Part shown: one piece after another, positions 25,102 to 34,607 of the stretch
How the letters are laid out: each line of letters starts with the position of its first letter
Numbering within the stretch: the first letter of the stretch is position 1
Assembly (NCBI RefSeq): GCF_015999305.1
Contig: NZ_JAEAGP010000001.1
Coordinates: 62,001 to 126,000 of the forward strand
Direction: 5' to 3'
Length of the DNA: 64,000 nt
Source of the DNA: Erythrobacter sp. YJ-T3-07
GTDB lineage: Bacteria > Pseudomonadota > Alphaproteobacteria > Sphingomonadales > Sphingomonadaceae
Notes under the pieces: generated by a model
Seen by the model: the letters and a program-made list of their open reading frames with translations, nothing else
The model's database searches: none
What the model was told of the DNA's origin: nothing
Program-made: the position numbers and the translations under genes

Positions 25102-27054
25102 ATGAAGCATCCCGCCCTCAGCGCCGCCATCCTCCCCCTCCTGCTGGCCACCCCGGCCCTTGCGCAGGGCGACATCCGCCCCGCGGGCAACACCGCGCCG
25201 GAGCAGGCGCAGCTGGACGACGCGACCCCGCTGCCCGCCGATACGCCGTGGCCGGGCGGGACGATCGCGCTGGATATCGATGCGACCGACACGACGCGCG
25301 GCGTCTACCGCGTGACGCAGACCATCCCCGTCACCGCCGACATGCGCGAGTTGCGCCTGCTGGTCCCCGAATGGCTGCCGGGCAATCACGCGGCGCGCGG
25401 CCCGATCAACCTGATCAGCGGCATCCGCTTCACCGCTGGCGGCAAGGTGCTCGAATGGAAGCGCAACCCGCTCGACGTGTACGAGCTGATCGTCGACCTG
25501 CCGCAGGGCACGAAGGCGGTGAAGGCCGAGTTCGTCCACACCTCGCCGATCACCGGCAGCGAGGGGCGGATCACGATGACGCAGGAAATGCTCAACCTGC
25601 AGTGGGAGAAGATGAGCTTCTATCCCGCCGGGCACTACGTGCGCCGGATCGCGGTCAAGCCGACGGTCAAGGTGCCCGCAGGCTGGCAGGTGTTCACCGC
25701 ACTGGATGGCAAGACGCGCGAGAACGACACCGTGACTTGGCAGACGGTCGATTACGAGACGCTGGTCGATTCGCCGATCTTCGCGGGCAAGCATGCCGAA
25801 CGCTGGGAAGTGGGCGAGAACGTGTGGCTGGATGCGGTGGCGGACAAGCCCAAGTATCTCGACCTCGCGCCGGAAAACCTCGCCCGCTTCGAACGGCTGA
25901 TCGACGAGGCGGACGCGCTGTTCGGCGCGCGCCACTTCGACCATTACGACATCCTCCTCGCGCTGACCGACCGGATGGGCGGGATCGGGCTGGAGCATCA
26001 GCGTTCGGCGGAAAACCAGTACGAGCCGACCGCGCTGATCGACTGGGACGAGATGGACTGGGATCACAACGTCGTCAGCCACGAGCTGGTGCACAGCTGG
26101 AACGGCAAGTACCGCCGCCCGGCGGACCTGTGGACCCCCGATTACCGCACCCCGATGCAGGATTCGCTGCTGTGGCTCTACGAAGGGCAGACCCAGCTGT
26201 GGGGCTGGGTGCTCGCCGCGCGCAGCGGGTTGCAGACCAAGCAGACCTTCCTCGATGCCTTCGCCACCTATGCGGCGAACTATTCCGAAGGCCAGCCGGG
26301 CCGCGCGTTCCGATCGGTCGCCGACACGACCAACGACCCGATCATCAACTCGCGCCGTCCGATCCCGTACTCCTCGCTGTCGCGCAGCGAAGACTATTAC
26401 GTGGAGGGCGCGCTGACCTGGATCGAGGCGGACCAGATCATCCGCCAGGGCACCAGGGGCAAGAAGGGGCTCGACGATTTTGCCAAGGCCTTCTTCGGCG
26501 TGAACGACGGCGACTGGGGCCAGCTGACCTATGATTTCGACGAGATCGTTGCGACGCTCAACGGCGTCTATCCCTACGACTGGGCCGATTTCCTGACCAC
26601 CCGCCTGCTCGAACCGAACCAGCCCGCCCCGCTGCGCGGGCTCGAAATGGGCGGCTACCAGCTGGTGTGGAAGGACGAGCCCAACAGCTACGACAAGGGC
26701 CGGATGGGCAACGGCAAGTATCTCAACCTGTTCTATTCGCTCGGCGTGAACCTCGGCAGCGACGGCACGGTCACGGGCACGCTGTGGGACGGGCCGGCCT
26801 TCGATGCGGGGATCGTCAACGGCAACACCATCGTCGCGGTGAACGGCATCGCCTATTCGGGCGACACGATCGAACAGGCGATCGCCGCCGCGAAGGATAG
26901 CGACAAACCAATCGAGCTGCTGGTCAAGCGCGGCGAAACGTACCGCACGGTGGCAATCGATTACCACGGCGGGCTGCGCTATCCGTGGCTCGAGCCCGTG
27001 ACCAAGGGCGAGCAACCGCTCGACCGCTTCCTGGAGCCGCGCGCGGGCGGCTGA
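25102..27054 (+). CDS. M61 family metallopeptidase with PDZ domain
   Basis: A 650-residue exported zinc peptidase of the glycyl-aminopeptidase group. A signal peptide (about 1-22, ending PALAQG) is followed by an N-terminal beta domain. The zinc motif is H-E-L-V-H in [16 protein letters not shown] (about 327-331), with the third ligand region in [15 protein letters not shown] downstream. A C-terminal PDZ-like segment ([19 protein letters not shown]) lies at about 570-600. It probably trims peptides in the periplasm. It is divergent from hisS with 89 bases between. Confidence 0.93.
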   Translation: MKHPALSAAILPLLLATPALAQGDIRPAGNTAPEQAQLDDATPLPADTPWPGGTIALDIDATDTTRGVYRVTQTIPVTADMRELRLLVPEWLPGNHAARGPINLISGIRFTAGGKVLEWKRNPLDVYELIVDLPQGTKAVKAEFVHTSPITGSEGRITMTQEMLNLQWEKMSFYPAGHYVRRIAVKPTVKVPAGWQVFTALDGKTRENDTVTWQTVDYETLVDSPIFAGKHAERWEVGENVWLDAVADKPKYLDLAPENLARFERLIDEADALFGARHFDHYDILLALTDRMGGIGLEHQRSAENQYEPTALIDWDEMDWDHNVVSHELVHSWNGKYRRPADLWTPDYRTPMQDSLLWLYEGQTQLWGWVLAARSGLQTKQTFLDAFATYAANYSEGQPGRAFRSVADTTNDPIINSRRPIPYSSLSRSEDYYVEGALTWIEADQIIRQGTRGKKGLDDFAKAFFGVNDGDWGQLTYDFDEIVATLNGVYPYDWADFLTTRLLEPNQPAPLRGLEMGGYQLVWKDEPNSYDKGRMGNGKYLNLFYSLGVNLGSDGTVTGTLWDGPAFDAGIVNGNTIVAVNGIAYSGDTIEQAIAAAKDSDKPIELLVKRGETYRTVAIDYHGGLRYPWLEPVTKGEQPLDRFLEPRAGG

Positions 27055-27202
27055 CCCGGACAATCAACGCCAACCCTTCCGCAGTGCACAAAACGCGTTG
27101 CGGCTTGCGGGCGGCTCTACTAGGTCGCGGGCACATCCTTCCAGCCCGATCGCGCGGGTGCGTGCGCACCCTGCCGATGGCGAGAGCGAACAGAGAGTAA
27201 CA

Positions 27203-27730
27203 ATGCGCATCGACAAGATCCCGACCGGCGACAATCCGCCCGAAAGCCTCAACGTCATCATCGAAGTGCCGACCGGCGGCGAGCCCGTGAAGTACGAGTT
27301 CGACAAGGATTCGGGCGCGCTGTTCGTCGATCGCATCCTGCACACGCCGATGCGCTACCCCGCGAACTACGGCTTCGTGCCGCACACGCTGAGCCCCGAT
27401 GGCGACCCGCTGGACGCGCTGGTGATCGCCCGCTCGCCCTTCATCGCGGGCTGCGTGGTGCGTGCGCGCCCGATCGGCGTGCTCAACCTTGAAGACGAGC
27501 ATGGCGGCGATGAAAAGCTGATCTGCGTGCCGATCGACACGACCTTCCCCTATTACTCGGACGTCGCCGAGACGAAGGACCTGCCGAGCATCATCTTCCA
27601 GCAGATCGAACACTTCTTCACCCACTACAAGGATCTGGAGAAGGACAAGTGGGTCCGTGTCGGCAAGTGGGGCGATGCGGCGGAAGCCAAGCAGATCGTG
27701 CTGGAAGCAATCGAGCGGGCGAAGGGGTGA
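27203..27730 (+). CDS. ppa: Inorganic pyrophosphatase (family I)
   Basis: A 175-residue soluble enzyme hydrolysing pyrophosphate to phosphate. The active-site segments VPTGGEPVKYEFDKDSG, RYPANYGFVPHTLSPDGDPLDALV (the DGDPLD metal-binding signature) and FFTHYKDLEKDKWV are intact. The ATG at 27203 has AGAGAG upstream. It lies alone between the M61 peptidase and a convergent hypothetical gene, so it is probably its own transcription unit. Confidence 0.97.
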   Translation: MRIDKIPTGDNPPESLNVIIEVPTGGEPVKYEFDKDSGALFVDRILHTPMRYPANYGFVPHTLSPDGDPLDALVIARSPFIAGCVVRARPIGVLNLEDEHGGDEKLICVPIDTTFPYYSDVAETKDLPSIIFQQIEHFFTHYKDLEKDKWVRVGKWGDAAEAKQIVLEAIERAKG

Positions 27731-27743
27731 TTCCCTCGCCCAG

Positions 27744-28895
27744 CTAGGCTTCCTGCTTGGTGAGGCAATCGGCGAAATCGAAGAACAGGCCGCGCACATC
27801 CTCGGGTGCCCTGTCGGCCAGATCGTGGTCGGCCCCCAGGACGATCACGTGAGGCGGGAGGTTCTTGTTGGCCCTGAGATAGTCGCGCGTTCGCGGATCG
27901 AGCGCTCCGAGAAGAATGCGCGAACATTTGCCCTTTGGCTCAATGCCCTTCCACGCAAGATCATGCGCGCCGACGTAGCGCTCGACATAGGCGCGCAAGG
28001 GCAGCATTTCCGAGCGATCGAAGATTACCCCATCGCCCGACCGGCGATAGATGTTGCGGATACGCCAGCTCCCGACGAGGTCTGCATCCGTGTCCGCTTT
28101 CGCGCGCTCCTTTTCCAGCTCCCTGCGGGATCTCGCGATATGATGCTGTAGCCCGTCCATCACCGGCACGAGGGCGAGGACCTCCATCCGCTCGAGCCGG
28201 TCGCGTCCAAGCGCGCCGAGCGCGATGTGATTGCCGAGGCTGCTTGTGACCAGAGGGGGTTCCGCGCCGCTTTGATCGCGATAGTAATTCACTGCCGTCC
28301 TGACATCGTCGAAGGCCAGCTCGATCTCATCAGGCTCCTGCAAGGTTCGGACGAGGGTGCCCCAATAGCCGACCGACACGATCGTGTAGCCGTGGTCCAT
28401 CAGGTCGCGGTAAGGCGATCTGCGCATGTCGCGCCAAATCCTTGCAGGCCTGCCCGAACTCTCGAGGCGGTCGAATAACGCGTCGTCCACGTCCGGCTCG
28501 ACATGGAACGGGTCATCACCCGGGCCGCCGACGACGTCGATGATGTACCGACCATCCTGAGCTGTACCGGGAATTTGCGTTTCGACCACAGGTACGATCG
28601 CGTCATGGGCCCCGACCGCAATCAGTGTGGAAGTGATCCCTTGGGCGGACCACGAGGCGCATCGGACTCGCTGATCGCTCCTACCCGCCGAATGTGATTC
28701 GCGTTCGAGACACTCGAGCCAGTGCTTGGCAAGGCGGCCCTGAGGCCGGTCGGAACGAGACACCTCGATCATTTTGCGGAAGTTCGCCTGTCTTCGGGCC
28801 TCGTCGTCAGACGACCAGAAAAACCATATCGCGCCGAGCGCACATCCCCCGGCGGCGATCAGCATCGCGACGAGAACTATCGAACGCAAGGTCAT
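27744..28895 (-). CDS. Hypothetical membrane-anchored protein, possible alpha/beta hydrolase
   Basis: A 383-residue product from ATG 28895. One hydrophobic segment (SIVLVAMLIAAGGCALGAIW, about residues 4-23) would anchor it in the inner membrane with the rest outside the cytoplasm. TSSLGNHIALGAL resembles a degenerate nucleophile elbow (S-x-L-G-N rather than G-x-S-x-G), and LGADHDLADRAPEDV could hold acid and His, so an alpha/beta-hydrolase-like fold is possible but weak. Four cysteines are spread through the mature part. G+C is somewhat below neighbours. It converges with ppa (13 bases) and follows no obvious operon partner. Confidence 0.6.
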   Translation of the reverse strand: MTLRSIVLVAMLIAAGGCALGAIWFFWSSDDEARRQANFRKMIEVSRSDRPQGRLAKHWLECLERESHSAGRSDQRVRCASWSAQGITSTLIAVGAHDAIVPVVETQIPGTAQDGRYIIDVVGGPGDDPFHVEPDVDDALFDRLESSGRPARIWRDMRRSPYRDLMDHGYTIVSVGYWGTLVRTLQEPDEIELAFDDVRTAVNYYRDQSGAEPPLVTSSLGNHIALGALGRDRLERMEVLALVPVMDGLQHHIARSRRELEKERAKADTDADLVGSWRIRNIYRRSGDGVIFDRSEMLPLRAYVERYVGAHDLAWKGIEPKGKCSRILLGALDPRTRDYLRANKNLPPHVIVLGADHDLADRAPEDVRGLFFDFADCLTKQEA

Positions 28896-28941
28896 CCACC
28901 CATTCCCCAAGCCTGGCGCGAGCTATCTCAACGCAGCGTCC

Positions 28942-30327
28942 TCACTCCACCGGCCTGCGGTGGTCGAGCAGGTCCTGCTTCTGCTCGCTGCTGTCGCGCT
29001 CTTCCTCGACCATGTCGTCGATCTCGTTACGCGGGGCGACGTCGGTCGGCTGAGGCGTGGCGGCGGCGCGCGGTCTGGCTGTGGGCGTGGCTCCGGCATC
29101 GCGTCCTGCGATATTCTCGAACGGCAGGCTGGCCGAGCGTGGGTCGAAGCGCAGGCGGTAGATCGGTTCGGGCAGGCCGAAGCCGGCATCTTCCAGTGCA
29201 GTCTTCACCGCCGGGATCGCCACGCTCTGCGCCTTGAACCAGTCGGTCTCGCGCTGGTCGATCCAGCCGAGGAAGCGGATCACCACGGTTGAATCGCCGA
29301 CCTCCACGATCCGCGCCTCCGGCGCCGGCTCTGCCAGCATGAAGGGCAGGGCCTCCAGCGTGGTACGGCCCAGCTCTGCCGCAGCGGTCGCGTCGTCATC
29401 CGCGTCGACGCCCAGCGTGAAGTCGAACCGGCGCTGCGGATTGCGGGTGAAGTTGACGATCACCGCCTTGAACACCGCGCTGTTGGGGATGCGCAGGTGG
29501 TTGCCCTCCAGCGTCATCAGCACGGTCGCGCGGCTGGTCAGGCGCACGACGCGCCCCTCGAACGCGTCGATCTTGACCAGGTCGTTGGCCCGGAACGGCT
29601 GGCGCAGGCTCAGCATCAGCGAGGCGACGTAGTTCTCCACCGTGTCGCGCATGGCAAAGCCCAGCGCGATCCCGATCACCCCCGCCCCGCCCAGCACCGC
29701 GCCGAGCAGCGCGGTCGCCCCGATGATGTCGAGCGCGATGACCGCGGCGAAGATGATCGCGATGAAGCGGATCGCGCTCGCCACCAGATCGGCGAGGAAA
29801 TCATTGGGCGTGACGAGCCGCCAGAGGAACCTGAGCGAGGCGAGCAGGTATCCGACCAGCAGGATCGCAAGGCCGATCAGCACCGCGACCCCGATCAGCG
29901 GCAGCATCCCCGCCGCGGCGCGCAGCCGGTCGATCAGCGCGGTGACGATATCCGCCGTCCCTTCGAGCGAGGTGTCGCGCGCGATCTCGTTCTCGACCGT
30001 CACCACATCGAAGCGCGCGGCGATCGCGCCGGCATCGTCGATCGCTTCCTGGCTGGGGGCGGAGCCGGTCAGGCGCACGACGCCCTGATTCACCGCGACC
30101 TCGACGCCGGAGAACGCCTCGACCTCGGCATAAATGTCGCGCAGGCGGGTGGCGATGCGGCTGTCGGCCTGCGGATCGCGCTCGTCCGACAGCGCGCCGG
30201 TGGCGGTGGGCGTGGGCTCCGGCTCAGCCTGTTCGGTCACCAGCCCCGGCAGCGCGGCGGCCAAGGGCGCGGCCACTGGCGCGGCGAGACATGCCAGCCA
30301 GAGCGCAGCGAGGAGACGCAGCAGCAT
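28942..30327 (-). CDS. BON-domain MscS family mechanosensitive channel
   Basis: A 461-residue protein. A signal-like hydrophobic start is followed by a BON-type domain at about 55-120 (ATRLRDIYAEVEAFSGVEVAVNQGVVRLTGSAP in pattern). Three membrane segments, the last containing the pore helix (LGAVLGGAGVIGIALGFAM), lead to the MscS beta domain (DLVKIDAFEGRVVRLTSRATVL, RIPNSAVFKAVIVNF). The C-terminal 60 residues are charged and probably disordered. The BON domain would sit in the periplasm and could bind phospholipid. It is followed on the other side by the small membrane protein at 30368 on the same strand. Confidence 0.9.
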   Translation of the reverse strand: MLLRLLAALWLACLAAPVAAPLAAALPGLVTEQAEPEPTPTATGALSDERDPQADSRIATRLRDIYAEVEAFSGVEVAVNQGVVRLTGSAPSQEAIDDAGAIAARFDVVTVENEIARDTSLEGTADIVTALIDRLRAAAGMLPLIGVAVLIGLAILLVGYLLASLRFLWRLVTPNDFLADLVASAIRFIAIIFAAVIALDIIGATALLGAVLGGAGVIGIALGFAMRDTVENYVASLMLSLRQPFRANDLVKIDAFEGRVVRLTSRATVLMTLEGNHLRIPNSAVFKAVIVNFTRNPQRRFDFTLGVDADDDATAAAELGRTTLEALPFMLAEPAPEARIVEVGDSTVVIRFLGWIDQRETDWFKAQSVAIPAVKTALEDAGFGLPEPIYRLRFDPRSASLPFENIAGRDAGATPTARPRAAATPQPTDVAPRNEIDDMVEEERDSSEQKQDLLDHRRPVE

Positions 30328-30367
30328 GGTCAGCCCCGCACAACCCGGCCAAGGCCGCGTGCGTGCA

Positions 30368-30730
30368 TCAATCGGGGAAGGCCGTGCCGAATCCCAGCGC
30401 GAGCAGCAGGGGCACGCCCACGGTCAGCAACCACAGCGCCACCTGATCGCGCCGGAACGCGCCCTTCAGGGCCGGATCGTGCGCCTTCGCGCCGTCGATA
30501 TCGGTCCACCGCTTTTCGAAAAAGCGCAGCACGGGGATGAACCCGCCGACCATCAAGACCAGCAGCAGGTAGACGGTGATCCCGTCGAACGCGTGCTTCA
30601 TCTTGGGCATGGTGATGAAGATCAGCAGCGCGGTGGTGACCAGCAGCGCCCAGGCGATATTGTCGCTGATCGCAGCGGGCCAGTCGGCCTCGGGCCGCGT
30701 ATCGGCTGCATTCTTGGTCCAGGTGTTCAT
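30368..30730 (-). CDS. Small three-helix membrane protein, function unknown
   Basis: A 120-residue protein from ATG 30730, chosen because GAGAGG lies 9 bases upstream; the ATG three codons earlier abuts that site. Three hydrophobic segments are visible: NIAWALLVTTALLIFITM, ITVYLLLVLMVGGFIPVL and QVALWLLTVGVPLLLALGF. The loop between the last two is basic and acidic (EKRWTDIDGAKAHDPALKG). I do not recognise the family. It lies upstream of the BON-MscS gene on the same strand, 40 bases apart, and may be co-transcribed. It is divergent from lptB. Confidence 0.7.
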   Translation of the reverse strand: MNTWTKNAADTRPEADWPAAISDNIAWALLVTTALLIFITMPKMKHAFDGITVYLLLVLMVGGFIPVLRFFEKRWTDIDGAKAHDPALKGAFRRDQVALWLLTVGVPLLLALGFGTAFPD

Positions 30731-30865
30731 GTGCGGCATCCTCTCGATCGCCCCCGAGCCGGGCACGATAGGGCGAGTGGCCCGCACGCTCAAGCATGGA
30801 GGCCAAAGGCAGGCGCTCACCTATTGCGACTTTCGCCGCGCGCCCCATCTGCTAGGCAGAGAATT

Positions 30866-31663
30866 ATGGCCGAGATCGATCCCGCCGACATTGTCCAGAA
30901 GCCTTCCGAAGTGGAGGCCAACGCCGCCCCGCCGATTCCGCAGGGCGGGCTCGAAGTCGTGTCCATCGCCAAGAGCTACGACAAGCGACCGGTGCTGACC
31001 GATATTTCGCTGTCGGTCGGCAAGGGCGAAGTGCTCGGCCTGCTCGGCCCCAACGGCGCGGGCAAGACGACCTGCTTCTATTCGATCATGGGACTGGTGA
31101 AGCCCGATAGCGGCCGCATCCTGATGGATGGCGAGGACGTGACCGGCCTGCCGATGTACCGCCGCGCGATCCTCGGCCTCGGCTATCTGCCGCAGGAAAC
31201 CAGCATTTTCCGCGGGCTGACCGTCGAACAGAACATCGCCACCGTGCTCGAACTGGCGGAGCCCGACCGGCAGGCGCAGCGCGACGGGCTGGAGCGGCTG
31301 CTCGACGAATTCGGCCTGACCAAGCTGCGCAATGCGCCCGCGATGGCGCTTTCGGGGGGTGAACGGCGGCGGTGCGAGATCGCCCGCGCGCTGGCGGCGA
31401 ACCCTTCGATCATGCTGCTCGACGAACCTTTCGCGGGGATCGATCCGCTCTCGATCAGCGACATCCGCGATCTGGTGATCGACCTCAAGAAGCGCGGAAT
31501 CGGCGTCCTGATAACCGATCATAACGTTCGGGAAACGCTCGATATCGTAGACCGCGCCTGTATCATCTACGGAGGCCAGGTGCTGTTCGCGGGCACCCCG
31601 CAAGACCTGGTCGCAGACGAGAACGTGCGCAGGCTCTACCTTGGCGAGAATTTCACTCTTTAG
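30866..31663 (+). CDS. lptB: LPS export ABC transporter ATP-binding protein
   Basis: A 265-residue ATPase of the LptB2FG complex that extracts lipopolysaccharide from the inner membrane. Walker A is GPNGAGKTT, the signature is LSGGERRR, Walker B is IMLLDEPFAGID, and the switch histidine is in LITDHNVRETL. The Q-loop YLPQETSIFRGLTVEQNI is the typical LptB sequence. An extra 25-residue N-terminus precedes the core. It is followed by rpoN, a widely conserved order, but a palindromic repeat and a hairpin fill the gap. Confidence 0.96.
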   Translation: MAEIDPADIVQKPSEVEANAAPPIPQGGLEVVSIAKSYDKRPVLTDISLSVGKGEVLGLLGPNGAGKTTCFYSIMGLVKPDSGRILMDGEDVTGLPMYRRAILGLGYLPQETSIFRGLTVEQNIATVLELAEPDRQAQRDGLERLLDEFGLTKLRNAPAMALSGGERRRCEIARALAANPSIMLLDEPFAGIDPLSISDIRDLVIDLKKRGIGVLITDHNVRETLDIVDRACIIYGGQVLFAGTPQDLVADENVRRLYLGENFTL

Positions 31664-31717
31664 TTTTCCGGCGATCGGCCAGGTGATCGCTAGCGGCAGA
31701 GTTGCGTCCGCCGGAGC

Positions 31718-31796
31718 GGCACCAGCCCGCACCCCCGCCCGGCCACCCATTCAGGGTACTCTTGTGGGTGGCCGGGCGGGGGTGTGGGCCGGTACC
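31718..31796. repeat. Long palindromic repeat, copy A (right edge GGTACC)
   Basis: A 79-base inverted repeat. The left arm runs GGCACCAGCCCGCACCCCCG and on through CCCGGCCACCCA; the right arm is the near-complement ending GTGTGGGCCGGTACC. The loop is about 15 bases. The same design and much of the sequence recur at 48635-48715. It lies between lptB and rpoN and could terminate or attenuate readthrough. Confidence 0.75.
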
Positions 31797-31801
31797 GCGC
31801 G

Positions 31802-31822
31802 AGCCGACAGCTTTGCTGTCGG
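31802..31822 (+). promoter_or_regulatory. Hairpin in the rpoN leader
   Basis: A perfect 9-bp stem, GCCGACAGC-TTT-GCTGTCGGC, ends 16 bases before the rpoN ATG. No T-run follows, so it is not a terminator. It would sit just upstream of the AAGGA ribosome site (31833-31837) and may affect translation or mRNA stability. Confidence 0.5.
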
Positions 31823-31838
31823 CGGATAACGCATAAGG

Positions 31839-33335
31839 ATGTCCCTCGCTCCGCGCCTCGACCTGCGCCAGTCGCAATCGCTGGTGATGACGCCGCAGCT
31901 GCAGCAGGCGATCAAGCTGCTGACGCTGTCCAATCTCGAAATCGAGGCGTTCATCGGCGATGCGCTGGAAGCCAATCCGCTGCTCGAAATGGGCGAAGTC
32001 CCCGCGCGCGCCGATGCCGGCGAGCGTGACGAGGATGGCAGCGGCGACACGCCCGAAACCCCGCGCGAGGAACGCGAGGCGGATGCGCTGATCGCGGAGG
32101 GCGCCGCCGAGAGCGACGCGCCGACCGACCTTTCCGCCGCCGAGATGGAAATCGACCGGGACACGGGCGATGGCAGCTGGGGCGCAGCGGAAGGCTTCGG
32201 CGGCGAGGATGATGGTTTCGCGATCGACAGCCACGGCGGCACCGCGCTCTCGCTATCGGAATATCTGCACGCGCAGGTCGGCGCGGCGAGTCGTGACGAT
32301 CAGGAGATTTTCGTCGCCCGCGCACTGATCGAGCGGCTCGACGAAGCAGGCTACCTCACCGAAACGCTGCGCGAAGTGGCCGATGCGCTGGGCGTGACAC
32401 TGGCGGAGGCAGAGCGCGGCCTGGCCCTGCTGCAATCGCTCGATCCCGCTGGGGTGGGCGCACGCAACCTGGCTGAATGCCTCGCGATCCAGGCGCGCGA
32501 GGCGGACCGCTACGATCCGTGCATGGCGCGGCTGATCGACAATCTGGAGCTGGTCGCGCGCGGCGATGTCGCCCGGCTGCAGAAGCTGTGCGAAGTCGAT
32601 GCCGAGGAATTTGCCGAGATGCTCGCCGAACTGCGCGGCTACGATCCGCGCCCCGGGCTTACCTTTGGCGAACAGGGCGGTAGCCCGGTGGTGCCCGACA
32701 TCCTGATCGCGCCCGCCCATGACGGCGGCTGGCGGATCGCGCTGAACGAGGCGACCCTGCCGCGGCTGGTGGTCAACCGCCCCTATCTGGTGGAGCTGCG
32801 CGATGGCTGCCGCGACCGCTCCAGCCGCGCATGGCTGAAGGACCGGCTGGAGGATGCCCGCTGGCTGATCCGCGCGCTCGACCAGCGGCAGAAGACCATC
32901 CTCGCCGTGGCGAGCGAGATCGTCATCCAGCAGGAAGGCTTCTTCCGCCACGGCGTCAGCCACCTGCGCCCGCTGACGCTCAGGCAGATCGCCGAAAAGA
33001 TCGAGATGCACGAAAGCACGGTCAGCCGGGTGACCAGCAACAAGTTCCTCCACTGCCCGCGCGGCACCTTCGACCTCAAATACTTCTTCACCAGCGGCGT
33101 GGGCGGGGGCGAGGACGGCGAAGGCGCGAGCGCGGCAGCGGTCAAGGCGCGGATCAAGGCGCTGACCGACGCCGAGGATGCCAAGGCGATCCTGTCCGAC
33201 GACAAGCTGGTGACCCTGCTCAAGGCCGAAGGGTTCGACATCGCGCGGCGCACGGTCGCCAAATATCGCGAGGCGATGGGGATCGGCTCCAGCGTGGAGC
33301 GGCGCCGGGCGAAGAAGATCGCCGCGATCGGCTGA
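31839..33335 (+). CDS. rpoN: RNA polymerase sigma-54 factor
   Basis: A 498-residue sigma-54. Region I is Gln/Leu-rich (LRQSQSLVMTPQLQQAIKLL), region II is acidic (about 60-130), and region III ends with the DNA-binding helix-turn-helix (LRQIAEKIEMHESTVSRVTSNK) and the RpoN box ARRTVAKYRE near the C-terminus. It needs an AAA+ enhancer-binding activator; none is seen in this window. The usual downstream hpf and ptsN genes are absent; a convergent prephenate dehydratase-like gene follows after 8 bases. Confidence 0.97.
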   Translation: MSLAPRLDLRQSQSLVMTPQLQQAIKLLTLSNLEIEAFIGDALEANPLLEMGEVPARADAGERDEDGSGDTPETPREEREADALIAEGAAESDAPTDLSAAEMEIDRDTGDGSWGAAEGFGGEDDGFAIDSHGGTALSLSEYLHAQVGAASRDDQEIFVARALIERLDEAGYLTETLREVADALGVTLAEAERGLALLQSLDPAGVGARNLAECLAIQAREADRYDPCMARLIDNLELVARGDVARLQKLCEVDAEEFAEMLAELRGYDPRPGLTFGEQGGSPVVPDILIAPAHDGGWRIALNEATLPRLVVNRPYLVELRDGCRDRSSRAWLKDRLEDARWLIRALDQRQKTILAVASEIVIQQEGFFRHGVSHLRPLTLRQIAEKIEMHESTVSRVTSNKFLHCPRGTFDLKYFFTSGVGGGEDGEGASAAAVKARIKALTDAEDAKAILSDDKLVTLLKAEGFDIARRTVAKYREAMGIGSSVERRRAKKIAAIG

Positions 33336-33343
33336 GCCCGGCC

Positions 33344-33880
33344 TCAGTCCCGCCGCAACACTGCGAAATAGGTCACGTTGTCGGCGCTGTCCTGCACGTC
33401 CGCTGCCAGCACATCGAGATTGTACAGCTCCGCCGCGCGGGTCGAGGCGAGCGCGGCGCGGGTGAACTGCCGCGCTTCCGCCACCGCACACGCGGCCCCG
33501 GCGGTGTCGCCCGCTTCCTGCGTCCGCGCGTCGATCTGCGCCAGAAAGCGGGTGCATTCGGCGAGCGCCATCGGATGGCTGGAGACGACCTCGACCTCCT
33601 CCAGCCGGGTGCCAGGCACTGCGAGGCAGTGGAACACGACCGGCTGGGGATGCACGTCGAGGCGGGTGACCGGGAGCGAGGCGAGCAATTGCTCCACCCC
33701 CGGCACCGCGCCCGCAATCGAGTTCTCGAACGGGATTACCGCCCGATCGCAGGTGCCCTCGACCAGCGCGGCGCACGCGGCGCGGAAATCGCTGTAACCG
33801 ACCGGCTCGGCATCGGGGAAACGCCCCAGGCACGCAAGTTCGCCGAAGGCACCGGGGTGCCCGCCATAAGCAATACGCAT
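33344..33880 (-). CDS. Prephenate dehydratase-like protein lacking the ACT domain
   Basis: 178 residues from ATG 33880, covering only the catalytic prephenate dehydratase (PDT) region (usual PheA is about 280 residues with an ACT domain). Visible PDT features are GGHPGAFGE at the N-terminus, AVIPFENSIAGAV, VSSHPMALAEC and RAALASTRAAELY. The catalytic T-R-F motif is T-Y-F (NVTYFAVL), keeping Thr but losing Arg. It would convert prephenate to phenylpyruvate without phenylalanine feedback, if active. It lies 13 bases downstream of the chorismate mutase gene on the same strand, so the two probably act on consecutive steps. Confidence 0.8.
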   Translation of the reverse strand: MRIAYGGHPGAFGELACLGRFPDAEPVGYSDFRAACAALVEGTCDRAVIPFENSIAGAVPGVEQLLASLPVTRLDVHPQPVVFHCLAVPGTRLEEVEVVSSHPMALAECTRFLAQIDARTQEAGDTAGAACAVAEARQFTRAALASTRAAELYNLDVLAADVQDSADNVTYFAVLRRD

Positions 33881-33893
33881 GTCGGTGTCCGGA

Positions 33894-34607
33894 TCAGGCG
33901 GCGCGGCGGGCAAGCGGGGCGACCCGCTCGATCGCGCACAGGTGCATCTCGCCCGAAACGGCGATGGGGCACACTGCCTCGCCCCGGCCCAGCCGGGCGG
34001 CGAGTTCGCTCTGTTCGAGCACGGCGTAGCTGCGATCCTCGCACAGCCGGTCGCGCGACAGGCGGCCGACCGCGAGCGCGGAGCCACGCCCGCCCTCGCC
34101 CAGCAGCCCGTCGATGATGACCAGCTCGGGGTCGTCGGCCAGCGCGGTCCACCAGTCGCCCTCGCCGATCTCGATCATCGCGATCGCCTTGCCGGTCCGC
34201 GCGCGCTCCAGCGCCGCTTGCGGAGAGGCGCTCTTGCGCACCGGGATGATCGTGCCGAAGCGCGCACGCGCCATCAGCTGCATGCGTTCGGGATGGCCGG
34301 TGGCGTGCAGCGCGATCTCGATCGGGCGCTGGGCTTGCAGGTTGATCGCCATCAGCTCGCGCCAGATCGCGGCGAGGCTGACCTGGGGAATGCGGCGGGT
34401 CATCGCATCGAGCCGGGCGATCACGCTCGCCTCGCGCGCGGGGCGCAGCAGCAGCTCGTCCTCGTCCTGGTCGGCGGATTTCGCGCTGGCGATGGAGGCG
34501 GCAAGGTCGAGCCGCTTCTCGATCAGCGCCAGCAGTTCCTCGTCGAGCGCGTCGATCTCTTCACGCAGGGTATCGATGCTTCGCGTGTTTGCGGGGGTAT
34601 TCGGCAT
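33894..34607 (-). CDS. Chorismate mutase (AroQ type) with unassigned C-terminal domain
   Basis: 237 residues. The N-terminal 90 residues form an AroQ-type helical chorismate mutase (LREEIDALDEELLALIEKRLDLAASIASAK in pattern; then RPAREASVIARLDAM and IWRELMAINLQAQ), giving prephenate from chorismate. Residues from about 95 to the end (HATGHPERMQLMARARFGTI, KAIAMIEIGEGDWWTAL) have no regulatory domain I can name. The gene is immediately upstream of the short PDT gene in an apparent two-gene operon, divergent from ctrA. Confidence 0.8.
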   Translation of the reverse strand: MPNTPANTRSIDTLREEIDALDEELLALIEKRLDLAASIASAKSADQDEDELLLRPAREASVIARLDAMTRRIPQVSLAAIWRELMAINLQAQRPIEIALHATGHPERMQLMARARFGTIIPVRKSASPQAALERARTGKAIAMIEIGEGDWWTALADDPELVIIDGLLGEGGRGSALAVGRLSRDRLCEDRSYAVLEQSELAARLGRGEAVCPIAVSGEMHLCAIERVAPLARRAA

